DNA of 64,000 bases from Actinomycetes bacterium (GTDB lineage Bacteria > Actinomycetota > Acidimicrobiia > Acidimicrobiales > Palsa-688), in NCBI GenBank assembly GCA_021850325.1, contig JAJZMF010000024.1, positions 1 to 64,000 on the forward strand. The letters run 5' to 3'. Position numbers and translations under genes: made by a program. Under the pieces are notes generated by a model. The model saw only the letters and a list, made by a program, of their open reading frames with translations, did not search any database and was not told where the DNA came from. Numbering within the stretch: position 1 is the stretch's first letter; every line of letters starts with the position of its first letter. This document shows, one piece after another, positions 41,479-50,360 of this stretch.

Positions 41479-42714
41479 TCACGAGGCCCCTTGTAGGCCG
41501 CGGGCGCGGCCGGCCGGGAAGGCGACGAGCAGTTGAGCGGCGGCGAGCCCGGCCATGAACATAAGGGCCGGGGCCCAGGAGCCGGTCTGCTGGGCCAGGT
41601 AGCCGGCGACCACCGGGCCGGTGGCGGCGAGGAGGTACCCGAGGGACTGGGCCATGCCTGACAGCTGTGCCGTCTCCTGGTGGGTGCGGCCGTGGATGTT
41701 GACCATGGACAGCGCGACGACGAGTGAGGCCCCGCTGCCCAGCCCGGCGACGACGGCCCACACCAGGCTGAGCGCCGGAGCGACGAGCAGTCCGAGGACT
41801 CCGGCCAGCATGGGCACGCTGGCGGCGACAGTGGCGACGACCAGGTCCTCCGGTCGGCGCATGAGCCTGGTGACTGCGAGCCCGGAGGCTGCCCCGACCA
41901 GCTGGTAGGCGAACAGGCCGAGGCCTGCCTGCCTGGCGCCCGTGCCCGCACTTGCTTCGATCGTGGGTAGCCAGGTCACCATTACGTAGAAGGTCGTGGA
42001 CTGTAGGCCCATGAAGGCGGTCAGGAGCCAAGCCGTCGGCTCCCGCCACACCATTGACGGTGCCCGGTCGTGGAGGGGTGAGGGGTGGGCCGGGGGCCGC
42101 GCTGCAAGTGCCCGCCAGGACCACACGACGGCGACGCTCAGCGCAGGTACCGCCCACCAGGCGAGCGCAGCGCGCCAGCCCGTCGCCGAGGACATCGGGA
42201 CAGCGAGAGCAGAGGCTGCCGACGCCCCGACGGTGATGCAGGCCGAGTAGGCACCCGTAGCTGCTGAGATGTGCCCCGCGTAGTCGCGCTTGACGATGGT
42301 GGGCACGAGCACGTTGCCGACAGCGACCGCGCACCCGGCCAGCACGGTGCCCAACCACAGCCCCGGTAGGCCGGTGTAGGACCTGACCACCACGCCCACC
42401 ACGAGGGCCAGCAGGGCCGCGAGCACCGCCCGTTCCATGCCGAGGCGGCGCGAGAGACGGTGGACAAGCGGAGAGACCAGCCCGAACGCCAGGAGGGGCA
42501 ACGCCCCCAGGAGGCCTTGCGCCCCTTCGCCCAGGCCCGCCCCGGTGCCGAGCTCGGGGAGCAGAGGGCCCACGCCGGTCAGTGCCGGCCGGAGGTTGAG
42601 CGCCACCAGGAACACCAGGGCGGCCGACGCCTGACCGTGCCCTCCGAGCCGGGCCAGCCCGAGCCTGGGCAGCGCGGGCCGTCGCTCAGCCCGGTTGACC
42701 TGGGCGGCGCTCAT
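41479..42714 (-). CDS. MFS transporter, CynX/NimT type
   Basis: The 411-residue protein has 12 helices and the CynX/NimT pattern: LNLRPALTGVGPLLPEL near the start, LRLGMERAVL-like motif-A region RRLGMERAVLAALLALV, and VLVPTIVKRDYAGHISAATGAYSACITVGAS in the middle. Members transport cyanate, nitroimidazoles or other small compounds. AAAGGGGG before the ATG at 42714 fixes the start. It is divergent from a FadR-type regulator 96 bases away, which probably controls it. Confidence 0.85.
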   Translation of the reverse strand: MSAAQVNRAERRPALPRLGLARLGGHGQASAALVFLVALNLRPALTGVGPLLPELGTGAGLGEGAQGLLGALPLLAFGLVSPLVHRLSRRLGMERAVLAALLALVVGVVVRSYTGLPGLWLGTVLAGCAVAVGNVLVPTIVKRDYAGHISAATGAYSACITVGASAASALAVPMSSATGWRAALAWWAVPALSVAVVWSWRALAARPPAHPSPLHDRAPSMVWREPTAWLLTAFMGLQSTTFYVMVTWLPTIEASAGTGARQAGLGLFAYQLVGAASGLAVTRLMRRPEDLVVATVAASVPMLAGVLGLLVAPALSLVWAVVAGLGSGASLVVALSMVNIHGRTHQETAQLSGMAQSLGYLLAATGPVVAGYLAQQTGSWAPALMFMAGLAAAQLLVAFPAGRARGLQGAS

Positions 42715-42810
42715 GGCCGACCCCCTTTCTATGCAGATGTCAGGCATTTACACTACCAGAGGTTCGCCGTGGCATGATGGTGGACGGCCGGCAGGGTTAG
42801 GAGCGCGACG

Positions 42811-43617
42811 ATGCACAGCGACGGTCCCCACGGTCCCGGCGGCCCCGGGAGCCCGCCTCACCCCGCGTCCTCGGTCGGGCCGGAGCCCGGGCAGGGGCAC
42901 CGAGGCCCGGTCGTGCGCAGCGCTGTCCGCCATGCGCCGCTGGTCACCCAGGTCTCGGAGCAGTTCCGGGAACTGGTCCGGTCCGGGCAGTGGCCCGTGG
43001 GCCAGAAGATCCCGGGCGAGCACGAGCTTGCCGGGCAGCTGGGGGTCAGCCGGGCCACCGTACGTGAGGCGCTGCGGGGCCTCAGCATCACCGGCCTGCT
43101 CGAGGCGCGCATCGGTGACGGCACCTATGTACGTGCGACCAACGAGATCACCGGGGTGCTGCTGCGCGATGAGCCGCCCTCCCTGCTCGAGCACGTCCTG
43201 GACGCCAGGGCCGGTATCGAAGCCGCCTGCGCCCGCCTGGCCGCGAGGCAGGCAACCCCGACTGCGCTGGAGGTGCTCTGGCAGCGCCTGGACGCCCGCA
43301 CCCGTGCCCATGGTTCGGGCGACGTGGCAGCCTACGCCAGAGCTGACAGTGCGTTCCACGAAGCTGTGGTCCACGCCAGCGGCAACCCCCTCCTCGTGCG
43401 CCTCTACGCCGCCGTGGCGGAAGTGATGGAGGAGTCGGTCCGGCACACCTCGGTCCTCCCCGAGGCGCCTCGTACCCGCGATGCCCACAGGCAACTGGCG
43501 GTGGCCATCAGCGCGGGCGACGAGGACGCCGCGGGCAAGGCCGCCTACGAGCTCATCGCCTCGGTCAAGGCCGCCGCCCCGCTGGCCGGGCCAGCGACGG
43601 GGGCGCGCCGGGTATAG
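42811..43617 (+). CDS. GntR/FadR-type regulator (FCD domain)
   Basis: The 268-residue protein begins with a disordered Pro/Gly-rich 35 residues, then a GntR winged helix (LVRSGQWPVGQKIPGEHELAGQLGVSRATVREALRGL, GDGTYVRA) and an FCD domain (HVLDARAGIEAACARLAARQ, ADSAFHEAVVHASGNPLL, DAHRQLAVAISAGDEDAA). The conserved D, H and H residues that bind metal in FCD domains are present. FCD regulators sense carboxylic acids. An AGGAG site precedes the ATG. It is divergent from the CynX-like transporter gene. Confidence 0.88.
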   Translation: MHSDGPHGPGGPGSPPHPASSVGPEPGQGHRGPVVRSAVRHAPLVTQVSEQFRELVRSGQWPVGQKIPGEHELAGQLGVSRATVREALRGLSITGLLEARIGDGTYVRATNEITGVLLRDEPPSLLEHVLDARAGIEAACARLAARQATPTALEVLWQRLDARTRAHGSGDVAAYARADSAFHEAVVHASGNPLLVRLYAAVAEVMEESVRHTSVLPEAPRTRDAHRQLAVAISAGDEDAAGKAAYELIASVKAAAPLAGPATGARRV

Positions 43618-43734
43618 CGGCGACGGCGCCATTGCGCGTCCTACCCGGGACATGTGTGTGCGGCATTGCAGCCCGGCACTGGCTGGTACTGTCAGGTCGG
43701 CGAGCCGGTCGAGCCGGCGAGCGGGAGGTGAGCC

Positions 43735-45150
43735 ATGAGGAAGTACGTGAGTGCCCTGGTGGCCGCCCTGTTGGTGCTGCCGGCGGGCGTGCTCGTGCAG
43801 CCCGGCGTCCCAGGCGCAGCGGCCGAGGCCAACGGGGTCGGGCTCACCCCGGCCATGGGTTGGAGCAGCTGGAGCTTCCTCCGCCGCACGCCGAGCGCGG
43901 CCAAGGTCGAAGCGGAAGCGCGCGCCCTGGTGACGAGCGGGCTGGCAAAGGTCGGTTACAGCTACGTCAACCTGGACGACTTCTGGTACGTCTGCCCGAC
44001 CGCAGGCGGGGCGGGCAGCGCTGTTGGCCCCGCGGTCGACCGCTACGGGCGATGGGTGCCCAACGCCAACTTCCCTCCCGGCCCGCACGGCGAGAACGGG
44101 ATCGCAGTCGTGGCCCGTTACGTCCACAGCCTGGGCTTGAAGTTCGGCATCTACGTGACCCCGGGCATCTCGGCCCAGGCCGTGAAGCGGGACACTGTGG
44201 TCCTGGGCGGGAACGGTAAGCCGTCGGGTTACACGGCCAGGCAGATCGCCGACCCATCGGTCTACGAGGTCAACTACAACTGTGGTTACGACCCCAACAA
44301 CGGGGGAGGCAACGGCGCCATGCTGGGCCTCAACTACCGCTCGCCTGGCGCCCAGGACTTCATAAACTCGTGGGCTGACGAGTTCGCCGCGTGGGGCGTC
44401 GACTACGTGAAGCTGGACGGCGTCTCCAACTTCGACATACCCGATGTCAAAGCCTGGTCCAGCGCGCTCCGCCAGACGGGCCGTCCCATCCACCTCGAAC
44501 TGTCGAACAGCCTCAATATCAATTTCGCTGCCACGTGGGCCCGCTATGCCAATGGCTGGCGTACCGGCGGTGACATAGAGTGCTACTCCTGCGAGCAGGG
44601 CGGCTCCAGCTACCCCCTCACCGAGTGGGCCAATGTGGCCCTCCGCTTCGACCAGGTCGCAGCGTGGCAGCCATATGGCAGGCCGGGCGCCTTCAACGAC
44701 TACGACTCGATCGAGGTGGGCAACGGCGCCAACGACGGCCTGAGCCTCCCCGAGCGCAGGGCCCAGCTCAGTCTGTGGTCACTGGCGTCCTCACCCCTCA
44801 TCCTGGGCACCGACCTCACGCACCTGGACCGTACGGACCTGGCCCTGCTCGAGAACAAAGCGGTCATCGCAGTCGACCAGGACGCCACCGACGCCTCGAG
44901 GGTCGCCGAGGGCACGAATTGGCAGATCTTTGCCAAGAGGGACGCACGGGGCGTGGTGGTCGGGCTCTTCGACACCGGGCCCGGTGCCGAGACGATCACC
45001 GCCGGCGCCTCGGAACTCCACCTGAAGGGCAGCGGTGGCTACGAGGTGGTCAACCTCTGGACGCACCGGACCAGCCGCACCAAGGGCACCATCTCGGCCC
45101 GCGTACCGTCCCACGGTGTGGCGCTGTACCGGGTCACCGCTCTGCCCTGA
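43735..45150 (+). CDS. Secreted GH27 alpha-galactosidase-like enzyme
   Basis: The 471-residue protein has a signal peptide (1-30, ending GAAAEA) and a GH27 barrel: GLTPAMGWSSWSF, YSYVNLDDFWY, the nucleophile aspartate in YVKLDG (about residue 225), HLELSN, and the acid/base aspartate in WRTGGDIE (about 280). A C-terminal beta domain (GVVVGLFDTG, SHGVALYRVT) follows. It should release alpha-galactosyl or beta-arabinosyl residues outside the cell. VKLDGV departs from the usual K-DNC form, and an added CYSCEQG pair near 283 may be a disulfide, so exact specificity is open. Confidence 0.87.
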   Translation: MRKYVSALVAALLVLPAGVLVQPGVPGAAAEANGVGLTPAMGWSSWSFLRRTPSAAKVEAEARALVTSGLAKVGYSYVNLDDFWYVCPTAGGAGSAVGPAVDRYGRWVPNANFPPGPHGENGIAVVARYVHSLGLKFGIYVTPGISAQAVKRDTVVLGGNGKPSGYTARQIADPSVYEVNYNCGYDPNNGGGNGAMLGLNYRSPGAQDFINSWADEFAAWGVDYVKLDGVSNFDIPDVKAWSSALRQTGRPIHLELSNSLNINFAATWARYANGWRTGGDIECYSCEQGGSSYPLTEWANVALRFDQVAAWQPYGRPGAFNDYDSIEVGNGANDGLSLPERRAQLSLWSLASSPLILGTDLTHLDRTDLALLENKAVIAVDQDATDASRVAEGTNWQIFAKRDARGVVVGLFDTGPGAETITAGASELHLKGSGGYEVVNLWTHRTSRTKGTISARVPSHGVALYRVTALP

Positions 45151-45233
45151 GCCTGCTGAGCGGCTGAGAAGGTGCCGGCCGCCATCGTGCCGTGGGAGCG
45201 ACCGCGCCGGCCCCTGGTGGTAACTGCACAATT

Positions 45234-45247
45234 GGGGCAAAAGCCCC
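45234..45247 (+). terminator. Short GGGGC/GCCCC hairpin after the GH27 gene
   Basis: GGGGC (45234-45238), an AAAA loop, and GCCCC (45243-45247) can form a compact tetraloop hairpin, 84 bases after the GH27 stop and 38 before the next start. It could be a weak terminator or an operator half-pair for the following GntR gene. Confidence 0.3.
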
Positions 45248-45285
45248 TAGAGAGGCCCGTCCGGTGCCGGGAGACTGAGCACGCC

Positions 45286-46110
45286 ATGTCGATGCCTGCA
45301 GGGGATCTCGGGAGCCCGGTCGACCGGTCCGGCCCGGCCCCGCTGCACCACCAGCTCAAGGCTTGGCTGACCAACCAGATCCTTTCGGGAGGCCTACCGC
45401 GCGGGGCGCGCCTGCCCGACGAGCCGGAGATCTGTGAGCGGCTGGGTGTCCGCAGGGCGGTGGTGCGCCGGGCGCTCGCCGAGCTGGCCTACGAAGGCCT
45501 CGTCGACCACCACCGGGGCCAGGGCACCTTCGTTTCATGGCCAAAGACGGCCGAGGGGTTGACCAGTGGGCTGTGGGGGCTGACGGCTGAAGCCGCGCTG
45601 AGGGGTCAGAGCGTGAGCAGCAGGGTACTGGTCCTGCGGGAAGTGCCCGCGACCGAGACCGTGGGCCGCTCGCTCGGACTGGTCCCCGGCGGTCCGGTCG
45701 TGGAACTCGACCGGGTGAGGGCGCTGGACGGCGAACCGCATGTCGTCGTGGTCACCTACCTGCCGAGCGTCATGGTCCCCGGCCTCGTGGCGCGGGATCT
45801 GAGCGGGCCTGTCTCCCTGTACCGGGCCCTGCGGGAGGACTACGACCTCCCTGTCCTCTCCAGCGTGCGGCGGGTGGAGGCGACGGTGGCGGCGGCACGG
45901 GAAGCCAGGCTCCTGCGGGTCGAGATGGGGGCACCCCTGCTCGTCCTGCGCAGTGTCACCTATACGACGGGGACGCGGCCCCTCGATTACTCCATAGCCA
46001 TGCACCGTGCCGACCGGACGGCGTTCGAGGTGGAACTTGCGGTGCCGGCCGACGGGGCGTCGCGCATGGTGGAGGTCAGCCCGGTGCTCCTCGGAGGTGA
46101 CGGGGCATGA
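45286..46110 (+). CDS. GntR/HutC family regulator (UTRA domain)
   Basis: The 274-residue protein has a winged helix near 20-90 (LHHQLKAWLTNQILSGGLPRGARLPDEPEICERLGVRRAVVRRALAEL in outline, HRGQGTFVS) and a UTRA domain (RVLVLREVPATETVGRSLGLVPG, LDRVRALDGEPHVVVVTYLP, LDYSIAMHRADRTAFEVEL). UTRA domains sense sugar phosphates or related ligands. It follows a secreted alpha-galactosidase gene on the same strand and may regulate it; no DasR-like site is obvious here. Confidence 0.85.
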   Translation: MSMPAGDLGSPVDRSGPAPLHHQLKAWLTNQILSGGLPRGARLPDEPEICERLGVRRAVVRRALAELAYEGLVDHHRGQGTFVSWPKTAEGLTSGLWGLTAEAALRGQSVSSRVLVLREVPATETVGRSLGLVPGGPVVELDRVRALDGEPHVVVVTYLPSVMVPGLVARDLSGPVSLYRALREDYDLPVLSSVRRVEATVAAAREARLLRVEMGAPLLVLRSVTYTTGTRPLDYSIAMHRADRTAFEVELAVPADGASRMVEVSPVLLGGDGA

Positions 46111-46364
46111 GCGGCGCTCCCACCTGGAGCAGGAGGTAGGACCGTGGCAACGTCCAGTTCTGCTGGGGCACGGGCAATGCCTACCCGGGTGAGGCTGAGG
46201 ACGCCTACAGAGCGCCCGAGAGGGTTGCTGAGCACGTTTACCACGTGGACGCCTGGGACATCCGAGCCGTGCATGGCGCTGGCGGTACGCCGCTGGTGAG
46301 GGGCACTAGCCTTGGCCCCGTCACAGTGGCCAGTGCGGGTGCAGGCGGCGAGGAGTTGGCGTTC

Positions 46365-47432
46365 ATGAGGGACCGGCAAGTCCGGGGACGGGTGCGGCTC
46401 GGTGTCCTCTGGCGGGGCCCACGCGGTGCAATGAGGCCGGCTGAAGACCGGGGGCTCCGGGACCTGTTCGACGAGCTCGCAGCGCTGGGCGCCGAAGTCG
46501 TGCCGGTGCCCTTCAGCGACGACCGGGTCGACGCTGTGCGCTCGGAGCTCACGGCGCTCGATGGCCTGCTCGTGTGGGTCAACCCGCTCCAGGACGGTGC
46601 CACCCGGGCCAATGTCGACCTGTTGCTGCGTGAGCTCGGAGCACGTGGGGTGTTCGTTTCGGCGGCGCCCGAGGTCGTGGTGCGCATGGGCACCAAAGAG
46701 GTCCTTTACACCACCCGGCACCTCGGTTGGGGGTCCGACGTCGAGATCTACCGCTCGGTCGAGGACCTCGAGCGGGTCTTCCCGTCCCGGCTGGCGCGCC
46801 ACGGCCGGCTCGTAGTCAAGCAGGGACGGGGCAACGGCGGGGACGGCGTGCACCGGGTCGACCTGGTCCAAGGGGGTGGGCTACCCGACCGGGGGAGCCC
46901 GGTCCGGGTGCAGGACGCTCGTGCCGGGGACGGCTCGTCCGAGGAGATGGTGCTGGGGGAGTTCCTCGACCGCTGCGCAGGCTATTTCGACTGGTCAGGC
47001 TTCCTCGTCGACCAGGAGTACCAGTCGCGCCTGGCCGATGGAATGGTCCGTTGCTACCTTTCCCACGACAGGGTGGTGGGTTTTTGCCACCAGTGGCCGC
47101 GGGGCCTGCTCGACGCCCCTGATGCCGCCCGCCCTGTCCCGCCCAGGGTGATGGAAGGCCCGGGCACCCCCAGGTACCAGCCGCTGCGGGCACTGGTTGA
47201 GGGCGACTGGGTGCCGGGGATGGTGCGGGAGCTCGGCCTGGGCACGTCCCAGCTACCGGTCATCTGGGACGCCGACTTCCTGCACGGGCCGCCTGGTCCC
47301 TCGGGTGCTGCCACCTGGGTTCTGTGCGAGGTCAACGTGAGCGCCGTCTGGCCGTTCCCGCCCATGGCCACGGGCACTGTCGCCCGGAACGCCCTGGCCC
47401 GGGCCAGGGAGGCGAGGGGCCCCGCCGTGTGA
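46365..47432 (+). CDS. Cj0069-like ATP-grasp protein
   Basis: The 355-residue protein matches the Cj0069 family: LGVLWRG at the start, VLVWVNP-like LLVWVNPLQDGATRANVDLLLREL, VVVRMGTKEVLYTTRHLGWGSD, LVVKQGRGNGGDGVHRV (ATP-grasp glycine loop) and VIWDADFL with LCEVNVSAV (metal ligands) at the end. Function is unknown; ligation of a carboxylate to an amine is the general ATP-grasp reaction. GAGGAG nine bases upstream supports the ATG at 46365, although the frame is open to 46245. The gap 46111-46364 shows nothing else. Confidence 0.75.
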   Translation: MRDRQVRGRVRLGVLWRGPRGAMRPAEDRGLRDLFDELAALGAEVVPVPFSDDRVDAVRSELTALDGLLVWVNPLQDGATRANVDLLLRELGARGVFVSAAPEVVVRMGTKEVLYTTRHLGWGSDVEIYRSVEDLERVFPSRLARHGRLVVKQGRGNGGDGVHRVDLVQGGGLPDRGSPVRVQDARAGDGSSEEMVLGEFLDRCAGYFDWSGFLVDQEYQSRLADGMVRCYLSHDRVVGFCHQWPRGLLDAPDAARPVPPRVMEGPGTPRYQPLRALVEGDWVPGMVRELGLGTSQLPVIWDADFLHGPPGPSGAATWVLCEVNVSAVWPFPPMATGTVARNALARAREARGPAV

Positions 47433-47560
47433 GCTCGTCCGCCACGGCCCTGGCCGGGCCGGGGCTGGCGACGCCCCCGGGGCGGGCCTTGGCGCGCCGG
47501 CTCGGTGGGCAGCCCGTGGCGGCGCCCTTGCGGGCGACGGGCGTGCGGCCCAGCCGGCGC

Positions 47561-48823
47561 TCAGTCGTCCAAGGGCGCCCGGACGGCGGCCGAAGGGACG
47601 GGCCCCCCGTCCCCATGGTCGCCAGCCGGCGCAGTGAGGGGTGCTGCCACCCCGCTCAGCAGCGCGGCGAGGGCGAACAGGACCGGGACGACGACCAGCG
47701 CGTGCAGCACGCCGAAGTGGTTGCCGAGGAAGCCGATCGAGGGGGGGCCGGCCAGGAAGGCGCAGTAGGCGATGGAGGCGACCACGCTCACCCGCCCGGC
47801 TGCGTAGCGGGGCTCGTCTGCACCGGCGCTCATGCCGACCGGGAAGCCGAGCGAAGCCCCCGCTCCCCAGAGCACCGCCCCTGCGAAGGCCAGCGGGGCG
47901 GCGGGCGCGAAGACGAACAGGAGGGCTCCGGCGGTCCCGAGGGCAGTGAGCGCCCGCAGCACACGTACCCGCCCGTAGCGGTCCAACAACTGTGGCCCCG
48001 ACCAGCGCCCGAGCGTCATGGCAGCCAGGAAGACGGCGTAGGCCAGCGTCCCCACCGCGGCCGGGGCCCGGTAGCCACTGATCACGGCGAGGCTCACCCA
48101 GTCGTTGCCGGTGCCCTCGGCAAATGCGAAGGCCAGGACGAGCAGCCCGATCAGGACAGTGCGCGGTTCGCGCCAGGCCGCGAGAGCGCTCCGGCGGGAA
48201 GCTCCGACGTGCTGCTCGTACGTGCCTGCGCCGTCGTGCACGAAGCCGGCGGCGCCCCAGGGCACGGCACAAGCTATGAGGACGGCCGCAGCCAGCAGGT
48301 GGACGGTGACCGGCACGTGCAGTGCGACCATGACCGCTCCCACAAGGGCGCCTGCGACTGTCCCGAGACTGAAGCCGGCGTGGAAGCGGGACATGACCGA
48401 GCGACGCAGGAGGCGCTCGACGACGGCGCCTTGCACGTTCATGGCCACGTCCCAGGTACCGTTGGCGTAGCCGGCGAAGGCGAGCCCCAGCGCAACCAGA
48501 GGGATGCTGCTCAGCGAGTAACCGATGGCGGCCACGGCGACGGCTCCCGCCAGCACCAGGGACATCGCAGTCACGGTGCGGCGCGAACCGAGGTGGTGCA
48601 CGACAGTGCCGGACAGGGGGAGGGCCAGCACGGCACCTGCGGCGATGGTGAGCAGCAACAGGCCGAGGGCCGCCGGTGAGAGGTGAAGGTGGGCGCGGAC
48701 CTGCGGGATCCTCGACGCCCAACTGGCGAAGCCGAAGCCACTGGCGCCGAAGGCGGTGTAGGTGCCCCGGAGCGCGTTGCTTAGTTCGCGCCCGGACGTG
48801 GCGGCGAGGGCGTCGGAGCTCAC
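47561..48823 (-). CDS. MFS transporter (YbjJ-like)
   Basis: The 420-residue protein has 12 helices: TYTAFGASGFGFASWASRIPQVRAHLHLSPAALGLLLL at the start, then GTVVHHLGSRRTVTAMSLVL (motif A) and GTWDVAMNVQGAVVERLLRRSVMSRFHAGFSLG, the last being characteristic of the YbjJ/FucP-like group. The frame runs 300 bases further upstream, but that part is not protein-like. GTG 48823 fits the family start, with TAGTGT seven bases before it. Substrate is unknown. It converges on the ATP-grasp gene. Confidence 0.82.
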   Translation of the reverse strand: MSSDALAATSGRELSNALRGTYTAFGASGFGFASWASRIPQVRAHLHLSPAALGLLLLTIAAGAVLALPLSGTVVHHLGSRRTVTAMSLVLAGAVAVAAIGYSLSSIPLVALGLAFAGYANGTWDVAMNVQGAVVERLLRRSVMSRFHAGFSLGTVAGALVGAVMVALHVPVTVHLLAAAVLIACAVPWGAAGFVHDGAGTYEQHVGASRRSALAAWREPRTVLIGLLVLAFAFAEGTGNDWVSLAVISGYRAPAAVGTLAYAVFLAAMTLGRWSGPQLLDRYGRVRVLRALTALGTAGALLFVFAPAAPLAFAGAVLWGAGASLGFPVGMSAGADEPRYAAGRVSVVASIAYCAFLAGPPSIGFLGNHFGVLHALVVVPVLFALAALLSGVAAPLTAPAGDHGDGGPVPSAAVRAPLDD

Positions 48824-49253
48824 CGCTACGACACTAGGCACTGCGGGCGGGCGGCCGTTGCAGGTCCTCTGCCCCCGGCCTGAGCCTGCGCCGGGCTGCC
48901 GCACTTGTCCCTCAGCGGTCGGAAGGCTACCCTCTGGGTCGTCGAACACGGGCGAGCAGTCGCGCTGACAGAGCGGGCACTTTTTTGACCGGCCGCCCGG
49001 GCCAGGCGCCTCCCGCAGCCAAGAAGGCAGACCGCCCGGGGAGAGGGTGAGAACGAGGTTGACGCCGAAGAGCTTGCAGCTGGCCATGCCTCCGGCCGCC
49101 ACTGCCGGCGCTGGGCCCATCGGTAGGCATATCGGGGGGTGCGAGGTCTTCTCGGCGCCCGAGCTCGAGCGCAGGTTCGCGGTCGCCGTATCAATGGCCC
49201 TGCACCCACGGGGTTGAGCCGGCGACCGGGCAGGGCCTGATGGGGGGCCGGCG
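48824..49253. other. Interval without a supported gene
   Basis: These 430 bases between the divergent MFS and PiT genes presumably hold both promoters. The minus strand stays open and encodes a short CPLCQRDC cysteine pattern near 48970, but without flanking homology. I see no convincing gene, repeat or RNA. Confidence 0.4.
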
Positions 49254-50288
49254 GTGACGGTGCTGCTCGTAGTGGTGGCCCTCGGGTTCGCCTACAGCAT
49301 GGGCGCTCATTACACGGGCGCCTGCATGGGCATGCCCCGGGCACTGGGGGCCCTGTCCGCCGGCTGGGCGCTGGTGGTGATGGCGCCCCTCAGCTTCCTC
49401 GGTGCGGCCCTGGCGAGCCACGGGGTCGAGCACACGGTCGGCCACGACCTGCTCGCAGGTGGGGCCCTGTCGGTGACAGGACTGGTGGTCGCTGTCAGCG
49501 TGGCGTTCGCGCTCACCAGCACCTTCAACGTCCTGCGCCTGCCGACCTCGACCATCCAGATCCTCGTCTTCAGCGTCGTAGGTGCAGGTTTGGCGGCCGG
49601 AGCGGCGGTGAGGTGGTCCACGGTCGAGGTCCTGGTCGTCATCTGGGCTGCCGCACCACTGGTTGCGGCCGCCGCCGGTTTCGGCCTCACCAGGGTGCTG
49701 GACCGCGTGCCGGCGGTGAGCGCGGAGGCCAGGGATGTTGACGCTGCGCTGGCAGCACCGGGCCAAGGGGCTGCAGCCCGGGTGCCGGGGACCGTCGGCC
49801 GCGGGGGTTGGCTGGGGGCAGCCCTGGTTGGCGTCGGCGCGCTGGCGTCGTTCACGATGGGCGGCAACGACGTGGCCAATGCCACCGGTCCCCTGGTCGG
49901 GGCGGGCACGTTGAGCCCGTTGGTTGCGGGCATGGTCGGGGGCGCAGGCCTGGCGGCAGGGGTGCTGACATGGGGCCGGCCGCTCCTGCGCCGTGTGGCG
50001 TTCGAGATCGTCACCGTCGACCGGCCGATGGCAACTGCGGCTCAGCTCGTCCAGGCCGTGGTGGTGCTGGCCGCCGTGAGCACCGGCTATTTCACCTCGA
50101 TGAACCAGGCCCTGGTGGGTGCCATGGCCGGGACGGCAGCGGCCCGCGGCCGTCACACGGTCAGGATGTCCGCTCTGGTCGGCATCCTGCGCGGCTGGGT
50201 CATCGGCCCGGGTGCGGGCATACTGCTCGCCTACGCCGCGACCCGTGCCTCGGCTGCGCTAGGTGCCCACGTCCTGGTGGCCGGCTGA
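49254..50288 (+). CDS. PiT-family inorganic phosphate transporter, variant
   Basis: The 344-residue protein has about ten helices and two PiT half-domains. The second carries the intact signature GGNDVANATGPLVGAGTLSP. In the first, the matching position reads GAHYTGACMGMPRALGALS, so the N-terminal GAND-AN motif is lost although the helices around it align. PiT carriers couple phosphate or sulfate to H+/Na+ and normally need both motifs. It starts with GTG. No PhoU-like gene adjoins it. Either this is a divergent subfamily with another substrate or an asymmetric transporter. Confidence 0.78.
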   Translation: MTVLLVVVALGFAYSMGAHYTGACMGMPRALGALSAGWALVVMAPLSFLGAALASHGVEHTVGHDLLAGGALSVTGLVVAVSVAFALTSTFNVLRLPTSTIQILVFSVVGAGLAAGAAVRWSTVEVLVVIWAAAPLVAAAAGFGLTRVLDRVPAVSAEARDVDAALAAPGQGAAARVPGTVGRGGWLGAALVGVGALASFTMGGNDVANATGPLVGAGTLSPLVAGMVGGAGLAAGVLTWGRPLLRRVAFEIVTVDRPMATAAQLVQAVVVLAAVSTGYFTSMNQALVGAMAGTAAARGRHTVRMSALVGILRGWVIGPGAGILLAYAATRASAALGAHVLVAG

Positions 50289-50321
50289 GGGCGGGCGGGG
50301 ACCGGGCCCCGACCGGGGCAC

Positions 50322-50360
50322 TTGACGGGCGGCCGGCCAATACCTAGAGTACCGAGGTAT
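50322..50360 (+). promoter_or_regulatory. Promoter and operator of the padR/HAAS pair
   Basis: TTGACG (50322-50327) and TAGAGT (50345-50350) are separated by exactly 17 bases. ATACCT (50340-50345) and AGGTAT (50355-50360) form an inverted repeat over the -10 and start codon, with an inner TACC-GA-GGTA palindrome. Such symmetry at a PadR gene fits autorepression. The ATG at 50359 is eight bases after the -10, so the transcript is leaderless or nearly so. Confidence 0.65.

Noticed and set aside
48824-49120. N-terminal extension of the YbjJ-like MFS with a CPLCQRDC pattern
   Set aside because: The upstream part has no homology or membrane character. The MFS start pattern and a -10-like box fit GTG 48823; a separate small cysteine protein could not be supported.
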